Made by a program: the position numbers and the translations under genes. A stretch of DNA of 64,000 nt from positions 62,001 to 126,000 of the forward strand of contig NZ_VCIG01000003.1 in assembly GCF_006345815.1 (NCBI RefSeq), written 5' to 3'. Under the pieces are notes generated by a model. It searched no databases and was not told the origin of the DNA. It worked only from the letters and a program-made list of their open reading frames with translations. The DNA comes from Ochrobactrum sp. CGA5 (GTDB lineage: Bacteria > Pseudomonadota > Alphaproteobacteria > Rhizobiales > Rhizobiaceae). Positions 55,593 to 64,000 of the stretch are shown here, one piece after another; within the stretch, counting starts at the first letter, position 1; every line of letters begins with the position of its first letter.

Positions 55593-56297
55593 ATGACCGA
55601 AACACTTATCCACTCTGTCCTTGCGGGAAAAGTCACTCCTCTCGGCGCCCGCGGGGTTCCAAGCGGCATCGACAAGCAGCCGGTTTCTGGCAAGGTCCGC
55701 GTGACCTTCGAAGGGCTGGACTGCGATGCACAGGGCGACCGGAAAGTGCATGGCGGACCGGAAAAGGCGCTCCATCATTATCCGCGTGATCATTATCCGG
55801 TCTGGCGCGAAGAGATTGGCGACAATCCGCGCCTGAGCGCGCGTGGTGCTTTCGGCGAAAACATTTCTACGTTGGGTCTGAACGAGCGCAATGTTGCCGT
55901 GGGCGACAGGTTCCGGCTCGGTACCGCGCTTGTCGAAGTTTCACAGGGTCGCCAGCCTTGCTGGAAACTGAACGAACGCTTTGCAACAGCCGACATGGCC
56001 ATGCGCGTCCAGAAGACGGGGCGTACCGGCTGGTATTATCGTGTTCTGGAAGAAGGCGACGTGGAAGCCGGCGATATGATGGTTCTTGTCGACCGCTTGT
56101 CGCCGGACTGGACACTGCACCGCGTCTGGCATCTGCTTTATGTCGACACACTGAACTATGACGAGCTGTCTGTTATGGCGAAACTTTCGCATCTTGCCGA
56201 CGGTTGGAAACGCTATGCGGTGCGCCGCTTGGAGAACCGCAAGGTCGAGGATTGGTCATCGCGCCTTGAAGGCAAGTCTTCGGAACCACAAAAGTAA
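55593..56297 (+). CDS. MOSC-domain protein (YiiM-like)
   Basis: A 234 aa protein with the MOSC core: GVPSGIDKQPVSGKVRV, DRKVHGGPEKALHHYPRDHY, and the conserved Cys in VSQGRQPCWKLNERF. YiiM-type MOSC proteins bind molybdenum cofactor and reduce N-hydroxylated bases. It starts 6 bases after the M48 gene, so the two may be co-transcribed. Confidence 0.93.
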   Translation: MTETLIHSVLAGKVTPLGARGVPSGIDKQPVSGKVRVTFEGLDCDAQGDRKVHGGPEKALHHYPRDHYPVWREEIGDNPRLSARGAFGENISTLGLNERNVAVGDRFRLGTALVEVSQGRQPCWKLNERFATADMAMRVQKTGRTGWYYRVLEEGDVEAGDMMVLVDRLSPDWTLHRVWHLLYVDTLNYDELSVMAKLSHLADGWKRYAVRRLENRKVEDWSSRLEGKSSEPQK

Positions 56298-56346
56298 GGA
56301 GGAGCCGCCGGCCCCTCTCCTTATGTTGCCCTGGCCCTAGAAAATC

Positions 56347-57282
56347 TTATGCCTGATAGGCCGCCAGTTCATGCTGGCTCAACAGGGCGATCTTCAGCTT
56401 CTCCATTGCACGGCTTTCAATCTGCCGCACCCTTTCCTTGGAGATGCCAAGCTTTTCACCCAATGCTTCAAGCGTTACGCCGTCATCATCGAGACGGCGC
56501 TCGCGGATGATGTGCAACTCGCGCTCATTCAACGTGTTTAGCGCCACATTGAGCCACTGATTGCGGCGCTCCATATCAATGGAGCTTTCGGCGATCTCAT
56601 CCTGCAAGGGATGATCATCAACCAGAAAATCCATGCGACGCGACGCACCCGACTCCTCGTTGTTCAAAGGTGCAGATAGGGAACTATCCGGCCCCGACAG
56701 TCGGCTGTCCATGATTTCCACATCGCTTGTCGAAACACCAAGTTGATCGGAAATTTCGCGATACATCTCAGCCTTGGTCATATTATCATAGGACTGGGCC
56801 AGTTTCGAGCGAAGCCGCCGCAAGTTGAAGAACAGAGCCTTTTGTGCGGAACTCGTACCGCCGCGTACGATGGACCAGTTGCGCAGAATGTAATCCTGCA
56901 TAGATGCGCGAATCCACCAAGATGCATAGGTCGAGAAACGCACCTCCCGTTCGGGATCAAAACGCGCGGCAGCTTCAAGAAGGCCGACATATCCTTCCTG
57001 AATTAGATCGCTCATCGGCAGTTTGAACTTGCGGAATCGCCCGGCCATGGAAATGACCAGTCTCATATGGGCCGATGTGATACGATGTAGTGCTTCCTGA
57101 TCTTTCAGTTCCTTCCAGCGAATGGCGAGGTCCCGCTCCTCTTCGCGCTCCAGATAGGGAGCCGACATTGCGCTGCGGATCATTGACTGGGAAGAGGCTG
57201 CAGTCGCTGGGAGGCTGCGCGCAACCATAGGCATGCGATTGGCTGGAACTGCGGAAGAACTGCTCATGGATGACTGCTTCAT
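56347..57282 (-). CDS. rpoH2: RpoH-type sigma factor (RpoH2-like)
   Basis: A 311 aa sigma-70 protein. Region 2 shows MSDLIQEGYVGLLEAAARFD and FSTYASWWIRASMQDYILRN, the RpoH box is QKALFFNLRRLRSK, and region 4 ends with GISKERVRQIESRAMEKLK. An ATG at 57282 with an AGGAGAACC leader gives a long Ser-rich N-terminus. It fits the second RpoH of Rhizobiales (RpoH2), a stress-response sigma factor. No partner anti-sigma is adjacent. Confidence 0.88.
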   Translation of the reverse strand: MKQSSMSSSSAVPANRMPMVARSLPATAASSQSMIRSAMSAPYLEREEERDLAIRWKELKDQEALHRITSAHMRLVISMAGRFRKFKLPMSDLIQEGYVGLLEAAARFDPEREVRFSTYASWWIRASMQDYILRNWSIVRGGTSSAQKALFFNLRRLRSKLAQSYDNMTKAEMYREISDQLGVSTSDVEIMDSRLSGPDSSLSAPLNNEESGASRRMDFLVDDHPLQDEIAESSIDMERRNQWLNVALNTLNERELHIIRERRLDDDGVTLEALGEKLGISKERVRQIESRAMEKLKIALLSQHELAAYQA

Positions 57283-57630
57283 CTGGTTCTCCTGTTCTGA
57301 ACTCACGCCCGCCGGGCGTTCAGTGGAAGGATATGCCAGTCCCACAAAGACTCATTGGACGAATTAGCGACTTCGCCCATAACTCCCCGCCAGGCCCATT
57401 CTTTGGCCAATATGATTACGCCGCAAAACAAACCCGTTTACGAACTGGTGTCTGGAGGAACGCATCAAATGCGATCAGGTTCCCACGAACTAAGGATAAA
57501 TCTCTCACAATGCAGGAAGATGAAGGAGAGGATTAATGAATGACTGCGAAATTCAATAGAACTTTAACCAGATAGTATTGCCCTTTTCGCAAGAAGAGCC
57601 GCTGGCCAACTCCTGTAAGGGGCGGAAACA
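57283..57630. other. intergenic region upstream of rpoH2
   Basis: This gap between carD and rpoH2 presumably holds the rpoH2 promoter. I see no supported gene; short frames here lack features. Confidence 0.4.
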
Positions 57631-57660
57631 AAAAAACCCGGCTAAAGCCGGGCCTTTTTG
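57631..57660 (-). terminator. intrinsic terminator of carD
   Basis: AAAAAACCCGGCT/AGCCGGGCCTTTTTT with a 3-base loop lies 18 bases after the carD stop; on the minus strand the T run follows. Confidence 0.92.
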
Positions 57661-57677
57661 GAAGAAGAAAAGTAAGC

Positions 57678-58259
57678 TTATGCCGCTTCGACTTCATCGT
57701 CATCGAGGTCTGCCTCAGCGTCGGCCTTGCCGCGCTTCGGTCCCTTGGCGAGATTTGCTTCGATCAGACGAACAGCTTCGGTTTCCGAAAGCTTGTTCAC
57801 GGCAGCAATTTCGCGCGCCATACGATCAAGGGCAGCTTCATAAAGCTGGCGTTCCGAATAAGACTGTTCCGGCTGGTTTTCAGCGCGGAAAAGATCACGA
57901 ACGACTTCCGAGATAGAGATCAGATCGCCGGAATTGATCTTCGCGTCGTATTCCTGGGCGCGACGCGACCACATGGTACGCTTCACACGTGCGCGGCCTT
58001 GTACGACCTTGAGTGCGCGTTCAACATAGTCCGTCTCCGACAACTTGCGCATGCCGATGGAAGCGGCTTTGGCAACCGGCACCTTCAGGCGCATCTTATC
58101 TTTTTCGAAATCGATCACGAAAAGCTCGAGCTTGTGGCCTGCCACTTCCTGCTCTTCGATGGTGACGATCTGGCCGACGCCATGAGCTGGATATACGATG
58201 GCCTCACCGGCCTTGAACCCGCCACGCGCCACTGGAGACTTTTTCTGCTGGGATGACAT
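57678..58259 (-). CDS. carD: CarD/CdnL-family RNA polymerase-binding regulator
   Basis: A 193 aa protein with the CarD RNAP-interaction domain (FKAGEAIVYPAHGVGQIVTI and EEQEVAGHKLELFVIDFEKD) and the C-terminal helical DNA-binding part (SYSERQLYEAALDRMAREIA). CarD/CdnL stabilises open complexes at rRNA and other promoters. I used the ATG at 58259; one at 58268 would add three residues. The acidic tail is typical. Confidence 0.94.
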   Translation of the reverse strand: MSSQQKKSPVARGGFKAGEAIVYPAHGVGQIVTIEEQEVAGHKLELFVIDFEKDKMRLKVPVAKAASIGMRKLSETDYVERALKVVQGRARVKRTMWSRRAQEYDAKINSGDLISISEVVRDLFRAENQPEQSYSERQLYEAALDRMAREIAAVNKLSETEAVRLIEANLAKGPKRGKADAEADLDDDEVEAA

Positions 58260-58831
58260 ACGCTTCATTACTCCCTGTAGTGCCCGGCGCGACCCGCCGG
58301 TTGACACATGATGTTCGACCGCGCTCCGGAGAAATGAAGCACGGAAGTTGTTTGTCGGTTTGGAACTGAAAACGTATCTGACGGCAAATCTAACCGACCG
58401 GGTGTACGGTGAGGGGGACGACGCCAGATCGCAATCATCTTCCCCGGTGCCATTCAGCCCAGTACTAAAGATCAGCCCTTTCAGAGATTAACGCATAGCG
58501 CCACGAATTGACGTCCAGTCACCGAAATTATTGGATCAACCTAACACAATTTCGCGAAAGAATCAACAAATTGCCAAATATGTCCTATCTGGCAATGCAA
58601 CACGCCTAAAAGATCGGCGATTTCCAGTGATTTTGTTCGTCTTTAGCCGGTGCATTGCAGAAAATGCAAGTGATAAATCTCCCGTTCCCGCAATGTCGAA
58701 CAAACTGCTAGTCTTGCCAGGCTGAACGCACGCATTCCGAAAGAGCAAAGTCTTCCGAAACAAATAGATACTTTTACAATACATCCGGCTCGCAGTGGCT
58801 TGCAGGCTGAGCGACCAGCGCTTCGCCGGTA
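58260..58831. other. intergenic region between fdxA and carD
   Basis: A 572-base gap with no supported gene. A 7-base inverted repeat ATTGCCA/TGGCAAT (58570-58596) stands out. The carD promoter is probably in the half near 58300-58500. Confidence 0.4.
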
Positions 58832-59170
58832 TTAGTCGCCGCTACCCGGCTCGGCAGAGAAATACTTCTCCAACTTTCCGGCCACTCCGTCCATTTCCTT
58901 GGCTTCAGGAAGAGCGTCTTTCTTTGCCGTAATATTGGGCCATTTTGCCGCATATTCTGTATTGAGTTCCAGCCACTTGTCGAGGCCCGGTTCAGTGTCG
59001 GGGCTAATCGCCTCGGCAGGGCATTCCGGTTCACATACGCCACAGTCGATGCACTCGTCGGGATTGATGACGAGCATGTTTTCGCCTTCGTAGAAGCAAT
59101 CGACCGGACAGACCTCGACGCAGTCCGTATATTTGCAGCGAATGCAATTATCGGTCACGACATATGTCAT
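58832..59170 (-). CDS. fdxA: FdxA, 7Fe-type ferredoxin
   Basis: A 112 aa protein starting [20 protein letters not shown], with Cys clusters [17 protein letters not shown] and [12 protein letters not shown] that bind a 3Fe-4S and a 4Fe-4S cluster. The C-terminal part is acidic and helical. It transfers electrons in the cytoplasm; the partner is unknown. It lies in the conserved helicase-S4-fdxA-carD-rpoH order. Confidence 0.97.
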   Translation of the reverse strand: MTYVVTDNCIRCKYTDCVEVCPVDCFYEGENMLVINPDECIDCGVCEPECPAEAISPDTEPGLDKWLELNTEYAAKWPNITAKKDALPEAKEMDGVAGKLEKYFSAEPGSGD

Positions 59171-59618
59171 CGTCGAACTCCTGTTACTGCCCGAATTCCA
59201 GATCAAGCAGCTTATCTATCCTACAGCTTTGCGCGGACATTCCGGCAAGCCAACGAACGGCTTGGGGCTTGGGAATATCTGGCCATGAAGTCACTGTGCA
59301 CGGAAATGGTTGCGGGTCTCAGCCCATGCCCTTTTATGACATTGCGTGAGGTAACGATTTTATCCCGCCATGACAAGGGTACAAACGCCGCAATGTCACG
59401 AAGTCACGCACATCTGAAACAGCATTTCCTCTAATAGGTCTTGCGCGGAAAAGGCTTTCACTGAGGCATTTAAATGCGCAATTTCCATCACCACCATAAG
59501 TGGCCTGCGGCAACACGTCCGAGCTGGAACTCCCTCCAAAGGGTGGAATCGCAGCAATAACCCGAACTGCCATGCCGTGAATGTCGCGGTGGAAGCCATC
59601 CCCGGCAATGGGAGACGC
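59171..59618. other. intergenic region between S4 gene and fdxA
   Basis: This stretch lies upstream of fdxA on the minus strand. A longer frame (59334-59630) has no family features or ribosome site. Nothing else is clear. Confidence 0.35.
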
Positions 59619-59672
59619 GCGTAAAACCAACAGATAGAGCAGTCCAACAATTCAATTAAAAGGAGTGCTCTA
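59619..59672 (-). repeat. dispersed palindromic repeat at the S4-gene stop
   Basis: On the minus strand TAGAGCACTCC through GGACTGCTCTATCTGTTGG forms the same terminal inverted repeat as the copy at 42256; TAG is the stop of the S4 gene. Confidence 0.75.
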
Positions 59673-60059
59673 GTTTCCGCGTAAACGGTCCGTCTCGCGA
59701 CGTTCTTTCTTGGTCGGGCGCCCTGCCCCACTCTCACGCTGCGGCGTTGCAGCCTCCGGCGCTATCGCGGTAGCGGAAGCCGGTGGGGGCGAAAGATCTT
59801 CATAAAGAAGCTGAGCTTCGGGTGCCGGACCGCGACGCTCACCCGGAGCCAATATTTTATAAACGAGTATACGCCGGTCGAGTGTGATGGTCAGTACATC
59901 GCCGACCTTTATCTGATAAGCGGACTGCTCGATCTTGTCACGATTGACCCGGACTTTACCGCCGACGACGAGTTTCGCCGCCAGCGATCTTGATTTGACG
60001 ACGCGCGCGAAGAACAGCCACTTATCGATTCGCTGTCTCGCACCCGTCTCGCCAGCCAT
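59670..60059 (-). CDS. S4-domain RNA-binding protein (HslR-like)
   Basis: A 129 aa protein with the S4 motif RQRIDKWLFFARVVKSRSLA and VVGGKVRVNRDKIEQSAYQI. HslR/Hsp15 in E. coli recycles ribosomes after heat shock; the RNA target here is unknown. It starts one base after the helicase stop, so the two are translated from one message. The C-terminal tail is basic and Ala/Pro-rich. Confidence 0.92.
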   Translation of the reverse strand: MAGETGARQRIDKWLFFARVVKSRSLAAKLVVGGKVRVNRDKIEQSAYQIKVGDVLTITLDRRILVYKILAPGERRGPAPEAQLLYEDLSPPPASATAIAPEAATPQRESGAGRPTKKERRETDRLRGN

Positions 60060-60060
60060 T

Positions 60061-63000
60061 TTACTTCTTCATCTGCTCTTTCAAGGCGAGAAGCTTGGCG
60101 AAAGGCGAATCGGGATCGATGCGCGCAGGGCGTTCCTGCTCGACGCGCTTGCCAGCCTGATGGCCGTGATCACGCTTCTGCGGGCGCTGATTGCCGCCGC
60201 GGAAGCCTTCCCGCTTGCCTTCGCCGTCATGACGCTTTTGCTTGTCGAAGCGCTTTCCACCGCGATCATTACGATTCGGTTGCTCTGCCCCGCCCTCAGA
60301 CTTACGCGCTTCGCCGCCCTTATCACGGTTTTGATGACCGCGATTCTGGTTGCCGCGATTGTTACGCTGACTGTTCTGGTCCTGATTGCGGTTGCGGCCC
60401 TCGAAACGACCTTGACGCCACAGAAGAACGGGCTTCGGTTCTTCAACCACCGTTTCTGTATCTGCAGGAACAGCTTCTTCCGCTTTGGCTTCGGTTTTTA
60501 CCTCGGCAACAACAAGCGGGGCTGGAACAGGTTCAGCCGCTGGCACAGCGGGCTTCTCGGTTTCTGCGACCGGAGAGACCCCAGCTTCCTTGGCAGCAGC
60601 TTCGGCCGCAAAGGCATCAAGTTCGGAAAGCTTCGCCGTGACGGCCGCAGCTTCCATGGCCTCATGACGATAGCCAAGGCTCTTGAGGATTTCTTCCATA
60701 TCATCGGTTGTCGCACCAAGAATGGACATCATGGCAGGCGTGACGATGAAACGTCCACCGTCATAGGCACCATCCGGACGCGCACCGGAACCCGGACGCC
60801 AGGCAAGTGCTGGACGAATGAGATCGGCAAGACGTTCCAGAATATCAATGCGCACAGCGCGGCGGCCCAGCACGCGATAGCCTGCCAGACGGTAGAACAT
60901 CGGATCGAAGGCTGGATCGACCACAACCGAAGTACGACCAGCGGCCAGAACATTGACCACATCGCCATAACCCGCGCGTTCACGACCATCGTTCTTGAGC
61001 GCCCAAAGCAGCGTGATGAGACCGGCCGGAGCGGGCTTCAGCAGCATGGGCATGAAGACATGATAAGCACCGAAACGCACGCCGAGACGGCGAAGCGCCG
61101 CGCGCGAATCCTGATCGAGGCCGCGCACTTCTTCTGCCACATCTCGGCGCGGAAGAATGCCAAGATTCTCAACAATCTGGAAAGCCAGACCGCGTGTCAT
61201 ACCAGTAAGGGCATCGGCGGCAGCCAGATCGGTAAGCGGCTTTAGGACGGTCTCGATATGATGAGCGACGAAGCGTTCGATACGGGCGGCAACCTTGTCA
61301 CGCGCCGCTCCGGTAAGTTGTTCGTCGGCCAGGATCACCGCACGAGGTTTCAGCAGGTCGTCGCCCGCAACCAGCGTTGCGACCGTTGCACCAACCCAGC
61401 GCATAACACCATCCGAACCAAGCGCGAAATCGCCATTCGGCGCAGCAGCAAAGCGCTCCGCGCGGCGTTCGAACTCGGCGGCCAGCGCCTTTTGTGCAGC
61501 CGACTTCACCGCCTTGGCGTCCGGCCCCTCGGCCTGAACGTCAGCGGTAAAACGGAATCCTTCCAGTTGCCCGACATTGTGGCCCTCGACAATCACGTCT
61601 CCGGCCGGGCTGATTTCTGCTTCAAGCATGGCATTCTCTCTCAGGCGCCTCATAAGCACGCTTGTCCTGCGGTCTACAAAGCGTTTCGTCAACCTTTCAT
61701 GCAGCGCGTCGGACAATCTGTCCTCAATTTCGCGCGTCTTTTCCTGCCAGTGTGTCGGATCGGCAAGCCATCCCGGCCTATGCGACACGAAAGTCCAGGT
61801 GCGGATTTGCGCCACGCGATGCGACAGGGTGTCAATTTCCCCCTCTGTACTATCGGCGCGGCGCACCTGTTCGCTCATATAATCTTCATCGACGCTCCCT
61901 CGGCGGACAAGATCCTGATAGATGGTTGCAATGATATCGGCATGCTGCGCCGGCGCGATCTTGCGATAATCGGGCAGCGCGCAGGCGTCCCACAAAAGCT
62001 CGATGCGTGCCGGTGTCTTGGCAAGCCGCACAATCTCTTCGTCTTTTGACAAATTTTCAAGCGCTTGTTGGTCGACGGCAGGCAATGCCTTGGCCAGTCC
62101 TTCAATCGGTGCGGGCGTTTCAAGAGAATACCGCAGAGAATCAAGCGATGAAAAGTCAAAGCGGCCCGTGCGCCATTGTAGGACCTTCACCGGATCGAAA
62201 TTATGCGCTTCCACGCGCTCGACAAGTTCTTCGTCAAACGGAAGCACCTGCCCGGTTACGCCGAAGGTTCCATCACGCAGATGTCGGCCCGCGCGCCCGG
62301 CGATCTGCCCCACTTCGGCGGGCGTCAGATCGCGGAATTGATAACCATCGAATTTGCGGTTTTGCGCAAAGGCGACATGGTCAACATCCAGATTAAGTCC
62401 CATCCCGATAGCATCGGTTGCTACCAGAAAATCGACATCACCCGACTGGTAAAGTTCAACTTGCGCATTGCGCGTGCGCGGGCTGAGTGCGCCCATAACC
62501 ACAGCAGCGCCACCGCGCTGGCGGCGGATCAATTCCGCAATCGCATAAACCTCGTCAGCAGAAAAGGCGACAATAGCGGAGCGGTTTGGCAGACGCGTGA
62601 TCTTCTTGGAACCGGCATAGGCCAGATGCGACAGGCGCGGACGCGTCACCACATTGATACCGCGTAAAAGCTTTTCCAGAATCCCGCGCATCGTCCCCGC
62701 ACCAAGCAGGAGCGTCTCCTGCCGCCCGCGCAGATGCAGGATACGGTCAGTAAATATATGTCCGCGTTCCAGATCACCGGCAAGCTGCACTTCGTCGATT
62801 GCAACGAAAGCCACATCGGTGCGACGCGGCATGGCCTCGACCGTGCACACAGAATAGCGCGCGCCGGGCGGTACGATCTTTTCCTCGCCTGTCACCAGCG
62901 CGACGTTGGCCGCTCCGACCCTTTCCACGACGCGATTATAGACCTCACGCGCCAGAAGGCGCAGCGGCAGGCCGATCATCCCGCTTCCATGCGACAGCAT

Positions 63001-63108
63001 GCGTTCGATGGCCAGATGCGTTTTGCCAGTGTTGGTCGGCCCAAGCACAGCGGTCACATCGCGGCCGCTCAAGGTCAGCGGCAAATCATGGGCAGGGAGT
63101 TGGTTCAT
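60061..63108 (-). CDS. Suv3-like RNA/DNA helicase
   Basis: A 1015 aa helicase. Motif I is GPTNTGKT (residues 23-30), motif II is IDEVQ, and motif VI is QIAGRAGRHLRDGT. The middle part fits the mitochondrial Suv3-type C-terminal domain. The last about 150 residues are rich in Lys, Arg, Asn, Gln and Gly (for example NQDQNSQRNNRGNQNRG), a disordered RNA-binding-like tail. It likely acts in RNA turnover; the bacterial role is unclear. Followed by the S4 gene. Confidence 0.92.
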   Translation of the reverse strand: MNQLPAHDLPLTLSGRDVTAVLGPTNTGKTHLAIERMLSHGSGMIGLPLRLLAREVYNRVVERVGAANVALVTGEEKIVPPGARYSVCTVEAMPRRTDVAFVAIDEVQLAGDLERGHIFTDRILHLRGRQETLLLGAGTMRGILEKLLRGINVVTRPRLSHLAYAGSKKITRLPNRSAIVAFSADEVYAIAELIRRQRGGAAVVMGALSPRTRNAQVELYQSGDVDFLVATDAIGMGLNLDVDHVAFAQNRKFDGYQFRDLTPAEVGQIAGRAGRHLRDGTFGVTGQVLPFDEELVERVEAHNFDPVKVLQWRTGRFDFSSLDSLRYSLETPAPIEGLAKALPAVDQQALENLSKDEEIVRLAKTPARIELLWDACALPDYRKIAPAQHADIIATIYQDLVRRGSVDEDYMSEQVRRADSTEGEIDTLSHRVAQIRTWTFVSHRPGWLADPTHWQEKTREIEDRLSDALHERLTKRFVDRRTSVLMRRLRENAMLEAEISPAGDVIVEGHNVGQLEGFRFTADVQAEGPDAKAVKSAAQKALAAEFERRAERFAAAPNGDFALGSDGVMRWVGATVATLVAGDDLLKPRAVILADEQLTGAARDKVAARIERFVAHHIETVLKPLTDLAAADALTGMTRGLAFQIVENLGILPRRDVAEEVRGLDQDSRAALRRLGVRFGAYHVFMPMLLKPAPAGLITLLWALKNDGRERAGYGDVVNVLAAGRTSVVVDPAFDPMFYRLAGYRVLGRRAVRIDILERLADLIRPALAWRPGSGARPDGAYDGGRFIVTPAMMSILGATTDDMEEILKSLGYRHEAMEAAAVTAKLSELDAFAAEAAAKEAGVSPVAETEKPAVPAAEPVPAPLVVAEVKTEAKAEEAVPADTETVVEEPKPVLLWRQGRFEGRNRNQDQNSQRNNRGNQNRGHQNRDKGGEARKSEGGAEQPNRNDRGGKRFDKQKRHDGEGKREGFRGGNQRPQKRDHGHQAGKRVEQERPARIDPDSPFAKLLALKEQMKK

Positions 63109-63289
63109 GCCAATAATCGGATTCCGGGTACAAGCGCCCGTAAAGGGCAGGATGCTGGTTCTGCGATAGCACTATACGACCTGCACCGAAAGCGCTCCTG
63201 TTAAGTTTCAGTATGGATGCGTTGCCAACGTTCTGGCCGCCAATACGGAGCCGGTCAACAACTTGTCGATTAACGATTGGAACGACTCT

Positions 63290-63445
63290 GGAACGAATCG
63301 GCGACGAATCGCTGACTCGGATAGCTTCGCCTTTTGTTCACGGCAACATATAGTAAGTCTGTCAGAAAACTCCACAATATGATGAATCAGACGTTCCGCT
63401 TTTCTGTGTTCTCCTGACGTAAAACGACTTCGCCGTTAACTTTTC
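63290..63445 (+). repeat. repeat unit A upstream of the helicase
   Basis: It starts with a 26-base block (63290-63315) that recurs exactly at 63573-63598, contains TTGTTC (63334) and CATAT (63347), and ends with CGTTAACTTTTC (63434-63445). Confidence 0.7.
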
Positions 63446-63572
63446 GCAGAACCTGTCAACAAGCTACTCCGATAGCAATGTGATTCGTCAGAAAATCTTA
63501 ATGATTACTGATAGTTCGTTAACAGCGGGAACGGTTGCAAGTGCAGTCTCCGTTAACCTTCAGGCCAAAGCC

Positions 63573-63718
63573 GGAACGAATCGGCGACGAATCGCTGATC
63601 TGCAAAGTTTCTCCATTTGTTCCTACCGCATATGGTACCCAATGTGTCCGTCACGCCATAGAAAATCGAAACCGAACGGAAGCGGAAGGGCAATTCTTCG
63701 CTTTCGCGTTAACTTTTC
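63573..63718 (+). repeat. repeat unit B upstream of the helicase
   Basis: The first 26 bases equal those of unit A; TTGTTC (63617), CATAT (63629) and CGTTAACTTTTC (63707-63718) follow in the same order. The offset is 283 bases at the left and 273 at the right. Confidence 0.7.
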
Positions 63719-63772
63719 CAGCAATTCCGTCACGCCGGCGCCGTCAATTTCAGGAGTCTCGTTGCGGAAACA

Positions 63773-63810
63773 AAAAGGCGAACGACGCTATTTCTCCACC
63801 CGCCTTTTTC
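63773..63810 (-). terminator. intrinsic terminator of the thiolase gene
   Basis: AAAAAGGCG/CGCCTTTTT flank a loop of about 20 bases; on the minus strand the hairpin lies 15 bases after the thiolase stop and ends in a T run. Confidence 0.75.
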
Positions 63811-63824
63811 GATAATGGAGAAGA

Positions 63825-64000
<176 letters not shown>

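Larger units (their letters stand above)
63109..63772. other. long intergenic region upstream of the helicase with a diverged duplication
   Basis: No supported gene lies in these 664 bases. Two related units occur, near 63290-63445 and 63573-63718. A weak reading frame on the plus strand has no family features and runs through the repeats. Confidence 0.5.

Noticed and set aside
58563-58784. A minus-strand frame in the fdxA-carD gap
   Set aside because: No ribosome site, family motif or sensible composition; the gap also holds an inverted repeat.
59334-59630. A 98-codon minus-strand frame between the S4 gene and fdxA
   Set aside because: Composition is not protein-like and it overlaps a repeat copy.
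59935-61245. A long plus-strand open frame of 436 codons opposite the Suv3-like helicase
   Set aside because: It mirrors the helicase coding frame, is built of low-complexity residues and has no ribosome site or family motif.
63480-63815. Plus-strand frames upstream of the thiolase end
   Set aside because: They run through the duplicated noncoding units and the thiolase terminator.

Overview
The window looks like a core chromosomal segment of a Brucellaceae-type alphaproteobacterium (Brucella/Ochrobactrum). This rests on gene content and order: ruvCAB-ybgC-tolQRA, a BioR-bioY unit, rcdA/trcR/gapR-type cell-cycle genes, a helicase-S4-fdxA-carD-rpoH2 series, a cyclic-glucan OpgC-type acyltransferase, and a short dispersed palindromic repeat typical of Rhizobiales intergenic DNA. 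I see no rRNA, tRNA, prophage, insertion sequence or CRISPR array. The species assignment is inference.

Layout. 1-5.1 kb (minus strand): rcdA, ruvC, ruvA, ruvB, ybgC, tolQ, tolR and the start of tolA. 5.1-7 kb: two CtrA-type TTAA-N7-TTAA boxes, a candidate small RNA and an OpgC-like membrane acyltransferase. 7-13 kb (plus): a ThiE-like protein, a Sel1-repeat protein, efp, suhB, and a MotA/TolQ-like plus MotB/OmpA-like pair of unknown role. 13-23 kb: an MsbA-like exporter, rpmE, yebC, the biotin genes bioR-bioY-DUF1284 with three BioR boxes, a TerC protein, a YmdB-like phosphoesterase, fau, an SRPBCC membrane protein, 6S RNA, zapA and a DUF4164 gene. 23-31 kb: carbon metabolism (tkt, gap, a glycolipid-binding-domain gene, pgk, class I aldolase) with a secreted PQQ-type sugar dehydrogenase and a small membrane protein of 54 codons.

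31-42 kb: prpE, a short-chain dehydrogenase, a DUF1127-like small protein, a WYL regulator, trcR, a quinone oxidoreductase, DUF1192, an MFS transporter, two divergent DUF465 genes, purE-purK, a second-type rpmJ and a TPR protein. 42-50 kb: pyk with DUF1036, an N-formylglutamate amidohydrolase-like gene, gapR, an aldo/keto reductase, uup and a glycine-zipper lipoprotein. 49.5-54 kb: thiamine genes (thiN and, divergently, a TPP riboswitch with thiBPQ). 54-64 kb: an M48 lipoprotein protease, a MOSC protein, rpoH2, carD, fdxA, an S4 RNA-binding protein, a Suv3-like helicase and the end of a thiolase.

Most of the content is conserved housekeeping. The more unusual signals are regulatory or structural: a CtrA-box-driven sRNA candidate next to rcdA; a dispersed repeat whose terminal TAGAGC supplies the stop codon of several unrelated genes and which also sits in the variable arm of the TPP riboswitch; a BioR box upstream of terC; zapA and the M48 gene without a canonical start codon at the expected place; and a diverged duplication upstream of the helicase. 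I found no convincing entirely new multi-gene system. The MotA/MotB-like pair is the nearest candidate.
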